A DNA stretch of 64,000 nucleotides from Metopolophium dirhodum (lineage: Eukaryota; Arthropoda; Insecta; Hemiptera; Aphididae). The DNA is taken from positions 3,596,001 through 3,660,000 of the forward strand of contig NC_083563.1 of the NCBI RefSeq assembly GCF_019925205.1, written 5' to 3'. Position numbers and translations under genes: made by a program. The notes below the pieces were generated by a model. That model was not told the DNA's origin. It did no database searches and was given only the letters and a program-made list of their open reading frames with translations. Position 1 is the stretch's first letter. The number at the start of each line of letters is the position of its first letter. This document shows, one piece after another, positions 1-12,536 of the stretch.

Positions 1-230
1 CGCACGCACACGTATACCGTGGTAGTAGTATCCGTGGGTATCGCGGTAACGCTCGTCTGCGCGCCGCATCGGCGGAGGGAGCAACGGGCACGCGAGGAGA
101 CGACGTTTGACGGGCACAATATTTAATCGTTCAGCTAGAAAATCGCATTCGCCCACTTCAAGCAGACTGTAGTGTAATAAACGTCGTGGGCAAAAAAGTA
201 TGCGTCTACGGGGCCCCGAAACGTGTAAGT
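1..230 (+). promoter_or_regulatory. CpG-rich block, possible leader plus tiny first coding exon
   Basis: This block is much richer in G, C and CpG than the following AT-rich DNA, as insect promoters and leader exons often are. An ATG at 200 opens a short frame reading MRLRGPET, which runs in phase 1 into a GTAAGT donor at 225-230. The base before the donor is T rather than G, so the donor is only moderate. It may be the 5' end of a gene on the + strand, or the edge of a promoter belonging to a gene left of the window. No product can be named. Confidence 0.25.
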
Positions 231-3200
231 TAAAAGAGAAAAAAAAATATAGAAAACACAACTTTAGTCGAAGTTTGGATCGTCGTCGGCAACGGCAATA
301 AAACGGGTATTTTATTTTTAATAGAATTTCCAGGAAGGGTCGACTATACTTGTACCATCATACTCAAACTGCACGCTATACAGGGTGGATCTAAAACCGT
401 TAAACTCAAGTCCCTGGTCGTAAAAAAAAAATTGTTTTCATACAAAATGCACATTACCTACTTCATTTAAAAAGTTCTTATATCAAACACTGAAATAATT
501 CAAACTATATATAATATAATAAAATATCATCAATCGCGGACTGCACGGCTCAAAACAAATTGGGTGTCCGCATTTGGGAGGTTTCACTATCGTATCGTAG
601 ATCGTCGAGCTTTCGTCAACGGATAGTACACTGAAAAAACATCATCGACCACCGTGTTTATACTTAACGTGATACATAGTATACCCGACATTGCCGACTT
701 TAGGCACGGTGTTTACATTATATCCATGATATATACCTATGGGAGATTATAGTATTGTGGCCTAGAGTAGGAATGAATATGTGTCACGTTATATTTATGT
801 CATTTTATTTGTATTTTATATAAAACGTGTCTACTGTTCCATCCACACCGTATCGAATAAGAGTGTTTTTCAAATCGATTTTAACTAGGTTTTGTTCCAA
901 CATAATATAATATGTCTATTTTAGACGCTAGTTTCAAAAAAAATAAAATAAAAAACTACCAGAGACAAAAGACAAAAACGTCAGTGAAGCGGACGTTGTT
1001 GTTTCAATAAAATGTGTCGACCGTATAGTTTACAATAGTTTACTGTTGAAATTCTAAAGGTATACATTATAATAATAATATTATATTAGGTTTATTGTGA
1101 TTGTGCAGATATAAGAAATGTAAAATAATTCTTTGTTTTTTCTCCAAAAAGCAAATAAAAGTTAAAACTAAGGAATTTTATTGACAGATTTATTATTGAT
1201 CCGCCCACGCCATTCGATCTCGGAAGTTATATTAATAACCAATAATTGTAATTAATATTATTCGTAGGCACACAATTTTTACCCGCTCCGATAAATACTA
1301 ATATTGCCACGGGGCCTACCACTTTCAGGGAAACGTATTTACACGAAATAAATAACGAGAAACGGTAATTTTAAAACAATATTACAAGGAGCCAAGCCGA
1401 CGATAATCCATCTTTTAGTGCACACAAATCATAAAAGTTTTTAAAAAAACGTCGCGGACTATAAGACGAAGTCGTCGTTGTATGATTTATTATTTAATAT
1501 AGCTATATACCGCGTAAGCTTTTATATTTATGAATAGATACGTTTTACGGTTAAGATGTTTTATTATTACGTGCAACTGAGTCACAGTGCTGATCTCGTA
1601 AATTGTAATCAGCTAATTATTAATGACTTCTTTTAACTCTTTAGTCGCAGAAGTCTTGCATTGCTTGCTGATAGATTTTTAGGACAGCAGTATTATCATA
1701 ATACAATATTAAATTCGTATCTGATGTGTATATGCATCAAATGTAACGATTGGTACCAAACGAGATCTATCGAAACTTAAAAATGATTATTGATAATTCG
1801 TACATAGAAAAAATCCTCTGCACAAAGTATAGGTGATAATAATAAACCAATATTATACTATTCATTTATAATTTGTGTTTATTACAACCGACCACAATTA
1901 TTTACAGTGCCGGGTGGTGGACACTTATTATTATTATTATTATGTCAGTCACAAACATACTAGTATAACACAAACATGATAGTATAACAATAGTTATATT
2001 CAACTGACAATAATAATGGACATTTGGGAAACTATAACATTTCCCAGAAATTTGTCTACGAACCAGTATTTTATATTTAAAATTTGAATAGTTATAATAA
2101 GTATTGCCGCTTAGCGCAGTCCATCTCGTTGGAGGAATGTTGAAGACACCGGCTACACGTATATTGGACAGTCTTAAAATATTGAACCACTTACACCTAT
2201 TACTATCGGTGGCTATACTGTTTTAAATAATGTTTTTTTGCCACAAATGCAAAGTATATTTTTAGTATATTCATTTTTAAGCGAATTAGTTGTGAACTGA
2301 ATCTAAAACACAATTATACGCAATGTGATATGGCTATACTATTTCGTAGAACAGTTTTGCTATCTTAGAACATTTCTAATTCACTATGGTCTTCAACGAC
2401 AATATTGTTTTTCGGTTACCAATACGTACAAAACGTAACCATCATATTATATACTTCGGTCAAAGTTGGGCGTGTGCAACAATAATCGATGATCACATTT
2501 TCTTCCTGTGTTAGGCATTTTTCCGAAATTCGGAGAAATTATTGTTTTTATGGTTTTACTTTTTCGTATAGTTGTTGTTTACATTAATTCGATTTCGCGT
2601 CAGATATATTTGTCCGATCGCAATGTTTGTTTTTGTAATTAGAGCCATTTTTTAGACAGCAGAAAGGAGCCCGGTTGCTTATATCGTGCGTATCGTATTA
2701 TTATAAATATTATTATTACCAACACTGCTATTAATCCAACTCGGTTGGATGGTTTAAGTATATTGAATGAAAACAGCGATTTCTTAACCGGTTTTCAATA
2801 ATTTACTGTAATATCTAATTATGATTTGAATTGTATGGTCTAAAATCGTTTAAAATCAAAAAAAAAAAAATGTAAATATTTATTTAAAACATTGCTTTAA
2901 TGGATTTTAAAATAAATTAGTTTATTTATTAAGTTTCTGTTGATTTTTAATTTTTAACTAAAAATAAAAACGAAAATAACGAGGCATTCGTTCAATTAAA
3001 TATTAAATATCCTTTTTTTATCATAACTTTTCATTAGGCAATCTATTACTGTTATAGTTGAATAATAAGCTTAATTAATCGTCAATAAATATTAGTGGTT
3101 TGCACTAGCATTTACATTGTTTTTTCATTTGCATAATAGCTAATGAATTATATACTCATATGAGCTGGTCACGACACCGCTGTCTGATTAGTCTTTTTTG

Positions 3201-6200
3201 GGGATTACGAGGTATGGATATGGTTGCGAGTTGAGAAATAAGTGGATTGGGATGACGATATAATCGGTAATTGAAGCGTTTGTAATGTAATTTGGCTGAT
3301 TCCGTGACTGTAATCAAAATATCCTAATAGTATTTATCGAGAGTGAATAATAATTCTAAACTAGTATTAAGACGGTTTGAAAATTATATGCTGGTTACCT
3401 AATGTTTGGAAAAAGTATGAAATATGAAAGTTTGTAAACTTATTAATGACCCGTTTGACAGTAAAATACAAAATACCCGTGTAATATACAATTTGTAAAA
3501 ACAAAAAAGGTATACCCAATAATAATATAATATGCGTAAGACATTTAATATACACCAGTTTTGTGCAGTCATTATTGTGATGAGCATTATGTCCTTTGAA
3601 TAGATGCATTATTCAGTGGTTTCCGTTGCATTCCCGTGATCCGGTCGCATATATCGGTGTCGCGTATTAATTTTCTTACATTAATTGTATCGTATACACG
3701 CGGTTCGCCCGGTTGGTCTTATCTGTAGACGACTGGAGACCGAACTTAAACAATCGCATCCGGAAAGGCGAAACGACTTGAGATACCGTCAAACTTATAA
3801 TATTGTTTCTTACGATAATATTCGTCTACGCACCGTTCATTTTTTATTTTATATTATGTGAAATTGATATAAAATAACACTGTCAACGGTTCTATGGTTA
3901 TCCAACGGTGATTGCTATACGCACAATAGCTGCTGCATAATGCGGTATAATCATTATATTATTCATCAGATTATAATATGAACTTGATTATGTATGTCCT
4001 CCATGCGTGAATATTCGTTGTAACATCGTTAATATTTTAGATACGAATACGCGTGATAAAAGAACATCGTAGAAAAATAAACACATTTAATAAATTGAAT
4101 GTTATTTTTCTGAGCTACGAACTGTCCAGTATGGTAATAATAATATTATAATATTCATATAAACCGTATTGGCAAGTTATTTACAATTCAAATGAGAACA
4201 TTTAAGCTTGTATTACTCAAAGTAATAATATATTTTTAATTATTTTGTGTAATAAAACCGTATTTATGGTTGGATATATTAATATAGTATAACTTTTACT
4301 TTAAGCTGACGTGTTTAAAAAACGAATACGATGATATTAAGAATAAACTAGTATAATAATTAATAATTTGCATAGAATTGTATCGTTCAAGTATATAATT
4401 TACTAAAACTTAACAATGACTGTGATAAATCGATTATACTTTAAAATATTTATGAAGAGTAGGTATAATTAGGCAATACAAATTCATTAAAGGCTGGATA
4501 ATATAGATAGTTTAGTTATTATATTTTCATCATTAATAACTTAATAGTAAAACGTTTCCAAATATGATTTTAATAAACTTAATAAAATATTGTAATTAAT
4601 GCTTATACGAATCAACAAAACTTTTTTACAAGGATAAAAGTTCAGCAAACTATAACGATGGAAATAAAACTGTTGGCATTTTTAATTTATATAATAATCA
4701 TAATTATTATTAACGTAATTAACTTAGACTAATAATACCAAAATACCTGAACTATAGTTTTACGAGCAACAACACAGTTTTATACTCTTTCAGAAATGTT
4801 TCTGATGTTTCTACTGTTAAGGTTGTATAACTATAATTAATTATTAAATGTAAGGAAAAAAATAACAAATTATGCACACTTTTCTTTATTTTATGCATTG
4901 ACATAATCAATTCTAAAAATATAAAACCAACAAACTTTCAAGTTGTACCCGTTGGCAACGTGTATAGTATTTAAGGTAAACTTAAAAACAATTAAATAAA
5001 TACGACTATTATAATATTTTTTTATTATATAATATTATAATATAACGCAATGAGTATATACATACAATATATTTATTTTTCGATGAGAAAAAAATTATTA
5101 TTCAACTATACAATTATTATTAATTCAAAACTAAATGAAAGCTAATTACAAACGACTAATGAAAGACCTTAATGAAATATATGACACGGCAATAATTAAA
5201 GCTTTTACACTATATAATGTACCGATTATTTTTCAAAGGGTTTGTAATAAATTTAATTTAAACCTTTTTACAGGTAAAATGCAGAAGAACATTATATTTC
5301 ATATGTATATATTTCTATACCAGTGTACCATTAAGCGTCCTGCTTTAGTCGGAAACTCTAAATTTACCATTTTTAAACAATTAGTTAACAAAACGCAGTT
5401 TTTATTTTAATTTACAAGTACAATTGATAAACTCTAATAAATAGACATAATAAAATAACATTAATTCAATAACATTTTTGTAAATAACGCAATGAATTGG
5501 TGTTATTATAATTTACAATATATTTTTATTTTTTACATTTTTAAACGGATCATGGAACATTTGCATAAAAAAACCGACAAACCCAACCCATCCCATCAAT
5601 GCCATTAGTCAAGTTATGAATCTCATAAGAGAAGCTTAACACGACGATATTATGTATAACAAACATCTCTAGAAATTATGTACGCATTAAAACCGAATAC
5701 AGTGATAATTAATGTGGTTAATTACTTAAGTTTCAAAAATGAAATTAATGAGAATATTATTAAACAAAAAAAAAGTTTATAATCATATAAAATATACTGT
5801 CAAGACTAAAACTTGGTATAAATTATAATACTTTTACAGACATTTTATTACAACGGTTTGAGCAACTTATTATTTTCTTCATTTCAAAGTAGATTTATAT
5901 AATCCCGTGTCGAGAATCATCATTCATCATTTAAAAACTTCAACAGATGCAAATGGTTATTAATTTATATGAGGTATTATAGGTATCTATGAAACAGTTA
6001 TTGGCTACCGTAAAATATAATATTATTATTTCAAGAGACAACATTTTTAATTCAATTTTCAACCAGTTTAAACTCGAACACCATAATTATTATAGTTCCG
6101 TTTTACTGTGTAAGAATGAAACTTAAATAATATTGAATTGAATTTTTAAAATATATGTATGATTCATTACAGGTATATTTAATGTTGGCATTAAGAGTTC

Positions 6201-7100
6201 TAAATTTCGAGAACAGAAAATAAAATGCGTGGCGTGTTATAAAATGATTTTAGTTTTTTAATAATTACGTTTATCTCTTATCCTACGTTGATACGAATGA
6301 CTCGAATAAGTGCCTAACATACCGCTTATAAAATGTCTTGACCTGCATTTATACCTATTATAAATCTAACTACATAATTGTATCAATTCGTTAATGTTAG
6401 TACTTTACGTTAGCCCCAAAGTTATCGCATTATTATGTAGCAACCAAAGCACCTACGCCCCAAAGTATTAGATAGTTATGTTAATTATAGAGCAAAAGCA
6501 AGAGCAATCTTGTTAAAAGAAAAAAAAAAAGGAGACGTAACAAATATTTATGTTATATCAATCCATAAATGGAATATTCGTGTTTGGTCGGGTAGTTGTC
6601 TAATTAGCGCAGCTTAATAAAAACATTTATGTTATGTCACTACCGTTTTAATTACTATAGTAATTTGTTTTGAAAACTATACAGAAACATGGAGTAAACA
6701 TAATTTGTATACGAACATTTTAAATATATTCATCTTTCAATCGCATGTATATACTATTAGAATGTATATTATTATATCGTATGCGTCTGATGTTTACCTG
6801 CAGCGGTGTGCAAATCACAGCCAACTCAATTCACTCAATTCAGACCAAGATTTATTAGGTTATAAAATAAATGAAAAATATATAATGTATTTATTTTTTG
6901 CCACCGTACTTATTTTTTTGACTTTTTGACCCTCGGTTAAAATGTTTGTCCGTTTTTGTGCCAGACGATCCGAATATGAATTATAAACTACAATATTATA
7001 ATAGTTCAGTTCGGAGAAAATCGTCTGGGGTCACTATTGGAACACGGACGTCCAAATCCGGAAAATTTCCAAATAAGTTTTGGACTTGCATAATTAATTA
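231..7100. other. AT-rich noncoding stretch
   Basis: This long AT-rich stretch has homopolymers and short ATT/TAA runs but no convincing exon. Open frames at 3367-3609, 5135-5410 and 6705-6929 have the Ile/Asn/Tyr/Phe/Lys-rich composition expected from random AT-rich DNA. A slightly GC-richer patch at about 3630-3790 has no interpretable frame. An acceptor-like tract ending in TTTCAG at about 4795 is followed by a 14-codon hydrophobic frame and then a stop, too short to support. No transposon ends were recognised. Confidence 0.6.
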
Positions 7101-7229
7101 TATATGTATACCACCATTTCACGGTTTGCAGAACCTTTCACGTGCATTGTGCCCTGGAATAACATATTATATGAATCACGATTGTTTACTATTGTGCGCG
7201 CCATGTCCGACGGTCGTGGTGTTAACGAC

Positions 7230-7740
7230 TTAATATTCACGTTGGCTTCTGGTAATAAACAAAAAATGATAGACGACGCTCCTCATCGCTGCCGTACTCG
7301 CGTGCAAAATGTAACCATTGACTCGAAAGAAAGGTGTTTTAATGTCAGCTAAACCGTATGGGTTGAGGGGGACGTTTGGTCGGTATGGTAAAAAAATTAT
7401 GTCAAATTTCAATTTTATACGAGCAGTCCGGCGGCGCTTGCGTTTGGACGTAAATCCTCCTGACACGGTAATTTTGCTTTTACCCAACTCTGTCCGGCTC
7501 AAAGCGCTTGCGTCCTGCAGACCGCACAAACACACACAAACACACACAAACACACACAAATACACACAAACGCACACGCGCGCGCTCATACAGTACGATT
7601 GCGAGGATGCATTTGAACTCCCTTCGGCATTTTATCCGATCAATTGTATAAAGGAAAAAGGTCTGTCACTCAAAACGGTAATTCCAGTCTATCGAGACAG
7701 CACACATGCAGCGTTACCGTTTTCAACTAAGTTAATCCCC
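7230..7740. other. GC-richer patch with chance open frames
   Basis: The patch is locally GC-richer than its flanks and is open in several frames, including 7318-7866 (+) and 7230-7589 (-). Both frames run through the CA-rich decamer repeat, which translates as Thr/His/Gln repeats on one strand and Val/Cys on the other. No domain, signal peptide or splice structure supports coding. It could be a leader exon or a regulatory island. Confidence 0.3.
7521..7570. repeat. Tandem decamer (CACACACAAA)n
   Basis: Five consecutive 10-bp units are present. The three central units (7531-7560) are identical CACACACAAA, and the two outer units are degenerate. A CG-rich alternating purine-pyrimidine run follows at once. 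Confidence 0.9.
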
Positions 7741-8952
7741 TCCAGGACTGAAAGTACGTTATATTTATATGCGCATAGTTTTTTATTTGTTCCTGTTTTC
7801 ACTTTTCTACGATTTGCTATTACGGTTTTCAAGCCTGTCAATAGTAGGTACAGTACAATTTATTAATCAGTCTTAGTAATATTATCATAATATTTTATCT
7901 TTACTCCTTTTTTTTTTTTACTCTCGTGACATTGCGATGTCTCGGTGTTTATATTTATCTTCTTCTACGAATTATCATGATACGTATAAAATATAACATT
8001 TATATCTCGCACCCTACGCTCGCAGAACTCGCGTAGTAACGAAAACAATACAAATAGCAATACCGTTCACTATTATTATTTATACAATTTAGATATTGTT
8101 AAGTATTTCATTTCTAGATTGTTCACCAGATATTATCGCCCTCTATCAATATATACATATTATTATTTTATATATTATGTGGTGGTTGGTTTATATATAG
8201 CTGTAACACAATATATTTCTGTTTATTTATTATCATATAACAATAATATACCAACGCCTCTATACTAGAGTTATACACTTTTATCGCTAACGTTTTATTG
8301 CTAATAGGGGGTAGATACGAAGTTTTGCCAATTATTCAATAAAGAATACACTTCAAGTTTTAAATATACACGGTAAAGGTTTAAAGGAAATCGTTAAAGA
8401 TAAACATTGAGGATTCGCGTAGAATTTCAACACGATAAAATAATTTCCAGGCAGTGGTGATAATACAACAAACGAAAACTTGTTCAGTGGTTCAACGTGA
8501 TAATTCCCAGTGGGTAGCAACATGGATTCCCTCAAAACTTCACACCATTATGTTGTATACTTATTAGAGAGAGAGAGAGAGATTGTACGCGGTGATGATG
8601 AGATAAATAGTGAATGAAACTAAAAAAAAATTGTAGTATATAAAAAAAATTGATTTAAAATATTCAAAACATTTCAATATTGCTAATACGATAATGTTCT
8701 ATTAACAGAAAAAATGTTCAAATGTTTGAATTCATTTTAAGCTATTTATACGACAAATCTATTGATACCGTTTGTATTAACATAAACGTCATTACTATTT
8801 ATGAACATCTACATTTTACTTATTATTATAATATATTGGAAGCGATTTTTTATCGATAAAAATTAGTTCAATCTACCGTATCACAATAATGGAAAAATAA
8901 ATTACTATTATATTTAAATATATACCTAATAAATATCCATAGAAACATATAC
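7741..8952. other. AT-rich noncoding stretch with a short (GA)n
   Basis: No exon or transposon end is visible. The only structured element is an alternating AG run at 8566-8582. The 60-codon minus frame at 8353-8535 has no recognisable feature. Confidence 0.55.
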
Positions 8953-9110
8953 GCTGACAGACCGTCTCTACTCTGAATCGTTTTTCGTACCTATATGCAT
9001 TAATTTATTATTGAATTTAAATTTAACACATCCATTACAGTAACCTAGCCAATGTCGACGAACACTCGACACCTTCGGTGCTGCAACAGCGCAACTTCTC
9101 TGTTTTTTTT
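8953..9110. repeat. Dispersed repeat family R1, copy a
   Basis: The copy begins with a GCTGACAGACCGTCTC-like start, continues through CTCTACTCTGAATCG and TTTTTCGTA, and ends with a conserved block around CATCCATTACAGTAACC. The same ordered blocks recur near 11.05 kb and 28.66 kb, so this is a multicopy interspersed element. The palindrome seen in the other two copies has decayed here. The family resembles short non-autonomous DNA transposons common in aphid DNA, but it is not named from the sequence. Confidence 0.7.
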
Positions 9111-9873
9111 TACGTTTCCGAAATATTCGGGAGCAGTTTCAACAAAAGTTTAGATGTGTCTAAATGTATTTATTTTTAATGGAAGTGAAATGGAAAACGC
9201 AGTCGTTCAAAAACGTGATTCGAGCATTTTAGGATGTACTAGATGAGAACTATCTGCCAATTAAGTTGAATTAAACCTCAAGTATTTACGAAATGTCTAC
9301 ATTCTTATAAGCACGACAACCGTATGTGCGCTACACTATGGAAACACAATTTTCCGCTTGAAATGGAACCAAATGATACGATTAACATTCTTAAGGCGAC
9401 AATAATTTTCGTCACGCCATCTAATAAAAACATGACTTTATTTTAAAATGTTAGTGACGTTCGAAATAATGAAACTTATTTTTTTTAGCAATTCTGTAAT
9501 CTTTATACACTATACACTATATCATATTACTTTATAAATAAAATAATGTTAATGTCAATATTGTATCTTAATAAATCTTCAAGCAACAATTGTTTTATTA
9601 ATTCCGCGGAATAAAATAGAGCTTCCTAGCAGCAGTCATGGTATAATATATTAAATATTTATATTATTTTAATACTGACCAAATTGTTTCTATAGTTTAT
9701 ATTTCTAAACATTTTTTTTTTTTTATGAAACCATATTATATACTATACTATATTATTATTTTTATAGATAACACAATTAAAATTTAACTCAGAAATACGA
9801 ATTGTTTTTTTTTTATAGATATTATAAGATATTTTTTATATTAATCATAATATTTGAATATAAGCTGATTTTA
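9111..9873. other. AT-rich noncoding stretch between R1 pieces
   Basis: No exon, RNA gene or intact transposon is seen. The stretch may be interior sequence of a larger element, because R1-type terminal words lie on both sides in opposite orientation (8966-8979 and 9874-9888). Confidence 0.4.
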
Positions 9874-9888
9874 GATTCTGAGCGGAGC
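9874..9888. repeat. R1 terminal motif GATTCTGAGCGGAG
   Basis: The word GATTCTGAGCGGAG, preceded by TTTTA, is also present at 28295-28308. It is the near-exact inverse of the CTCCACTCAGAATC word found in R1 copy c. It therefore marks a terminal inverted repeat of the same family. Confidence 0.55.
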
Positions 9889-10388
9889 TAATAAATTGAT
9901 ATTTTTAGTCTGCTAACAGTTTTTACTGTAGAAAAATACTTTGATCTTCACCATTGATAGTGGTCTCTAATATAAAATCGTATCCAGTTTGTACTTCGGA
10001 TAGGCGAAGGGTCAAAAGTAAAAAATACTCAGTACTTCATAAGGTAATCGAGGAAAACTATAGATACATATACAACATTTAGGAAAAACGAGAATATTTA
10101 CGTACATTATTATTTTCCATACACAACATTATCTTATTTAAAATATTAATACTAATTTAAAGCGATTTATACTCTGGACCTGTTTTACCGTTTTATGACA
10201 GTTACTTATTTTTTTATTGACTTGTAAGTTAATAAACAAATTCCAGGTAACCCACACAGGTGCTTTAAAAATAACTGGGGTAGGAACCTTTCTCTCCCTA
10301 AAAACTTTTGCACGGGGTGCCATCAATGGGTGGCTTGTCATTCTTGTCAATAAACTCTCACAAAAGGTACCCATTATATAACTTATAG

Positions 10389-10671
10389 CAGTGGTTCTCG
10401 ACGTTTTTTCATTCACGTACCCCTTTACCACTCACCACTATTTCACGTACCCTAAATATCAATTTTGAATATAAATAATATAACGATATAATTTTATCGC
10501 ATTAATAACATTAAATCGCAGACTCTACATTGTAATAAGTACACAATTATTAAATACTTCGTTAATAGCAAACTATTTCAGTTACATTAAATTTCACTTT
10601 TTCTTCCATTACTCATTTTTTTTCGCGTACCCCTTGAGATCATGCCACGTACCCCAGGTTGAGAACCGATG
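10389..10671. mobile_element. hAT-type MITE, intact, with 8-bp target duplication
   Basis: A 283-bp element is flanked by the identical 8-bp direct repeat ACTTATAG at 10381-10388 and 10672-10679. Its ends are imperfect inverted repeats. The left end reads CAGTGGTTCTCGAC and the right end, reverse-complemented, reads CATCGGTTCTCAACC. Subterminal words of the type CGTACCCCTT recur near both ends. An 8-bp duplication together with CAGTGGTTCTCAACC-like ends is the classic signature of a hAT superfamily MITE. The interior is AT-rich and noncoding. A perfect target duplication alongside diverged inverted repeats suggests a moderately recent insertion. Confidence 0.9.
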
Positions 10672-10679
10672 ACTTATAG

Positions 10680-11044
10680 AATACACAGATTGTAAATATA
10701 CTAAATTTTGTTGAATAATAATAAAAAAAAAAGCTGATAACAAACATATATTTTTTGTGCAATCATTGTAGAGTCAATGTACAATACACTAGGTCATAAT
10801 TTCCTACCTACCCAATCATTCTTTCAACCTGTGCTCAATCACAGTCCATACGGTACGTCGGTACACTCCCTTACCGCGGCACTTCCACTTAGGATTTTTG
10901 TAATTAATTGGTAATCAATTGCCCCGGTCTCTCATCAATACAACCTACAATATAATTACATAACAAATAGAAAGATAAATTAATACTAATAGTTTTTACT
11001 TTATTTTACAAATAGTAATACAAATAAATTATAAAATATCCTTA
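10680..11044. other. Noncoding stretch
   Basis: AT-rich sequence with a GC-richer patch at about 10830-10930 that has no long open frame. Nothing else can be identified. Confidence 0.45.
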
Positions 11045-11165
11045 GAAGACGTCTGATACATCGCTGTCGCCGTTCAGAACATCTTTTCGTAGGTATACAA
11101 TGATTAATCATTGAATACAAATTTAACTCATCCATTACAGTGACTTACTCAATAACGAGATACAC
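11045..11165. repeat. Dispersed repeat family R1, copy b
   Basis: This copy shares with copies a and c the order TTCGTA, a palindrome, CAAATTTAA, CATCCATTACAGTGAC. The palindrome here is the perfect 16-mer CAATGATTAATCATTG at 11098-11113. The left part (CGTTCAGAACATCTTTTCGTA) is a diverged version of the terminal block. Confidence 0.65.
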
Positions 11166-12471
11166 CATACACATATAATATTTTAGAAAACCTTTTCGGT
11201 TACCTTCATCAATATATACCTACATATATTTAATACGTTTTGTATCAATTTCTATTAATAGACATCACTGCTTCAGTAAAAATAAAACGTGTTCTGAAAC
11301 CGAAAAGCTCCGTTTTCAACATTAATCTTAAGTAAAATGTATTAAATACAAAATAATTCATGTTACCAATAAAATAGACAATAAAAATAATATATTATTT
11401 TCCCTTACATAACATTTTTTTTTTTATAGCATGCTGTACAAAAATATGCCAAAAGTCATAAAATATCGGAACAATAACAATACAAACTACTATGACATTT
11501 TTCACAATTAATCATTAGATAATGAACTGCATAGAACATTCACAAAACATTACTAAAATATATAACACTGTATAAACCATATTTATACTTTAATAACTGT
11601 GCGAGTAACAACAAACGTGGTACAAAAAACCAATAATTTTAAGTGTATTATTTTGTTTAACGGCATTAAAGTATATCATAAGTACTTTTAATCTATGGAA
11701 CTTTAATAATATTTATTTTTTTACTTTAGTAGTTTAATAAACCTTAATATTTATATTAAATTTTTTTATTTCCAGCTCAACTTCATATTATTTGTAATTT
11801 TATGGACTGTTTATGAATTTAAAAATATATAATTTTTTTTTGTAAAAAGTTAAAAATATTTCGATACCAAAAACAACATAGAATTATTACTTACAGAGAC
11901 TTAATAGTTAATAATAACCTAACTATTTTGGATTTATACTATCGTTTCTACACCACTATAATATATCATTGTACATATTATATACAGGTATACAGTATTA
12001 TACTTATAATATCCACAGTCTTGTTAAGTAATTGCAAGTATGTGTATTTACAAAAAAAAACCTAAGGATAGATTATTTTGCATATAACAAGTCTTCTATT
12101 ATGGTTATCTGATAAGGGTTTCGATATTTATCAACTGTATTTTATACTGGGCGTTCAGTCTCCGCAGGATAGGTTCAACGTTGTTGAAAAATGCAAATTA
12201 ACGACGGAAAACTTGACCCATTATTGATAAGAAATCCGTACTGCTCCTTTTTTATGCGACGATAAAAGAAACGATTCTTTCTGTATATATACGGGCATAC
12301 GCAAGCACTATGTTACGTTATTCCCATGCGGAATATAAAACACACTAGCGCGTTTTATTTATACACCGGCTTGGGGTAGGGGCGCTCTCAAAATGCAATT
12401 GTAACGACCGAATCAAAAACGATTTTCAAAAAAAAAAAAAAAAAACAAAACGTGCCCTCAGCCCTTACTAT

Positions 12472-12476
<5 letters not shown>
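11166..12476. other. AT-rich noncoding stretch with one weak terminal-exon candidate
   Basis: Mostly featureless AT-rich DNA. A good acceptor-like tract (TTTTTTTATTTCCAG) ends at 11775 and is followed by an 18-codon frame to a TAA at 11830-11832, reading LNFILFVILW then TVYEFKNI. This looks like a membrane-type tail, but AT-rich DNA generates such frames by chance. A GC-richer patch near 12300-12420 has no interpretable frame. Confidence 0.35.
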
Positions 12477-12506
<30 letters not shown>

Positions 12507-12536
12507 AAATATATAGGTGTGTGTGTGTGTGTGTGT
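12477..12536. repeat. (CA)14 - spacer - (GT)10 inverted microsatellite
   Basis: A 28-nt CA run (12477-12504) is followed by a 12-nt AT-rich spacer and a 20-nt GT run (12517-12536). The two runs are reverse complements, so the segment can fold into a long perfect hairpin or cruciform. Confidence 0.95.

Noticed and set aside
7318..7866. 182-codon plus frame
   Set aside because: It opens at TTG with the first ATG at 7342, runs through the decamer CA repeat and has no recognisable domain. A minus frame is open over the same repeat.
11776..11832. Terminal exon encoding a membrane tail after a good acceptor
   Set aside because: Acceptor-like T-rich tracts and short hydrophobic frames are frequent in this AT-rich DNA, and no upstream exon in phase was found.
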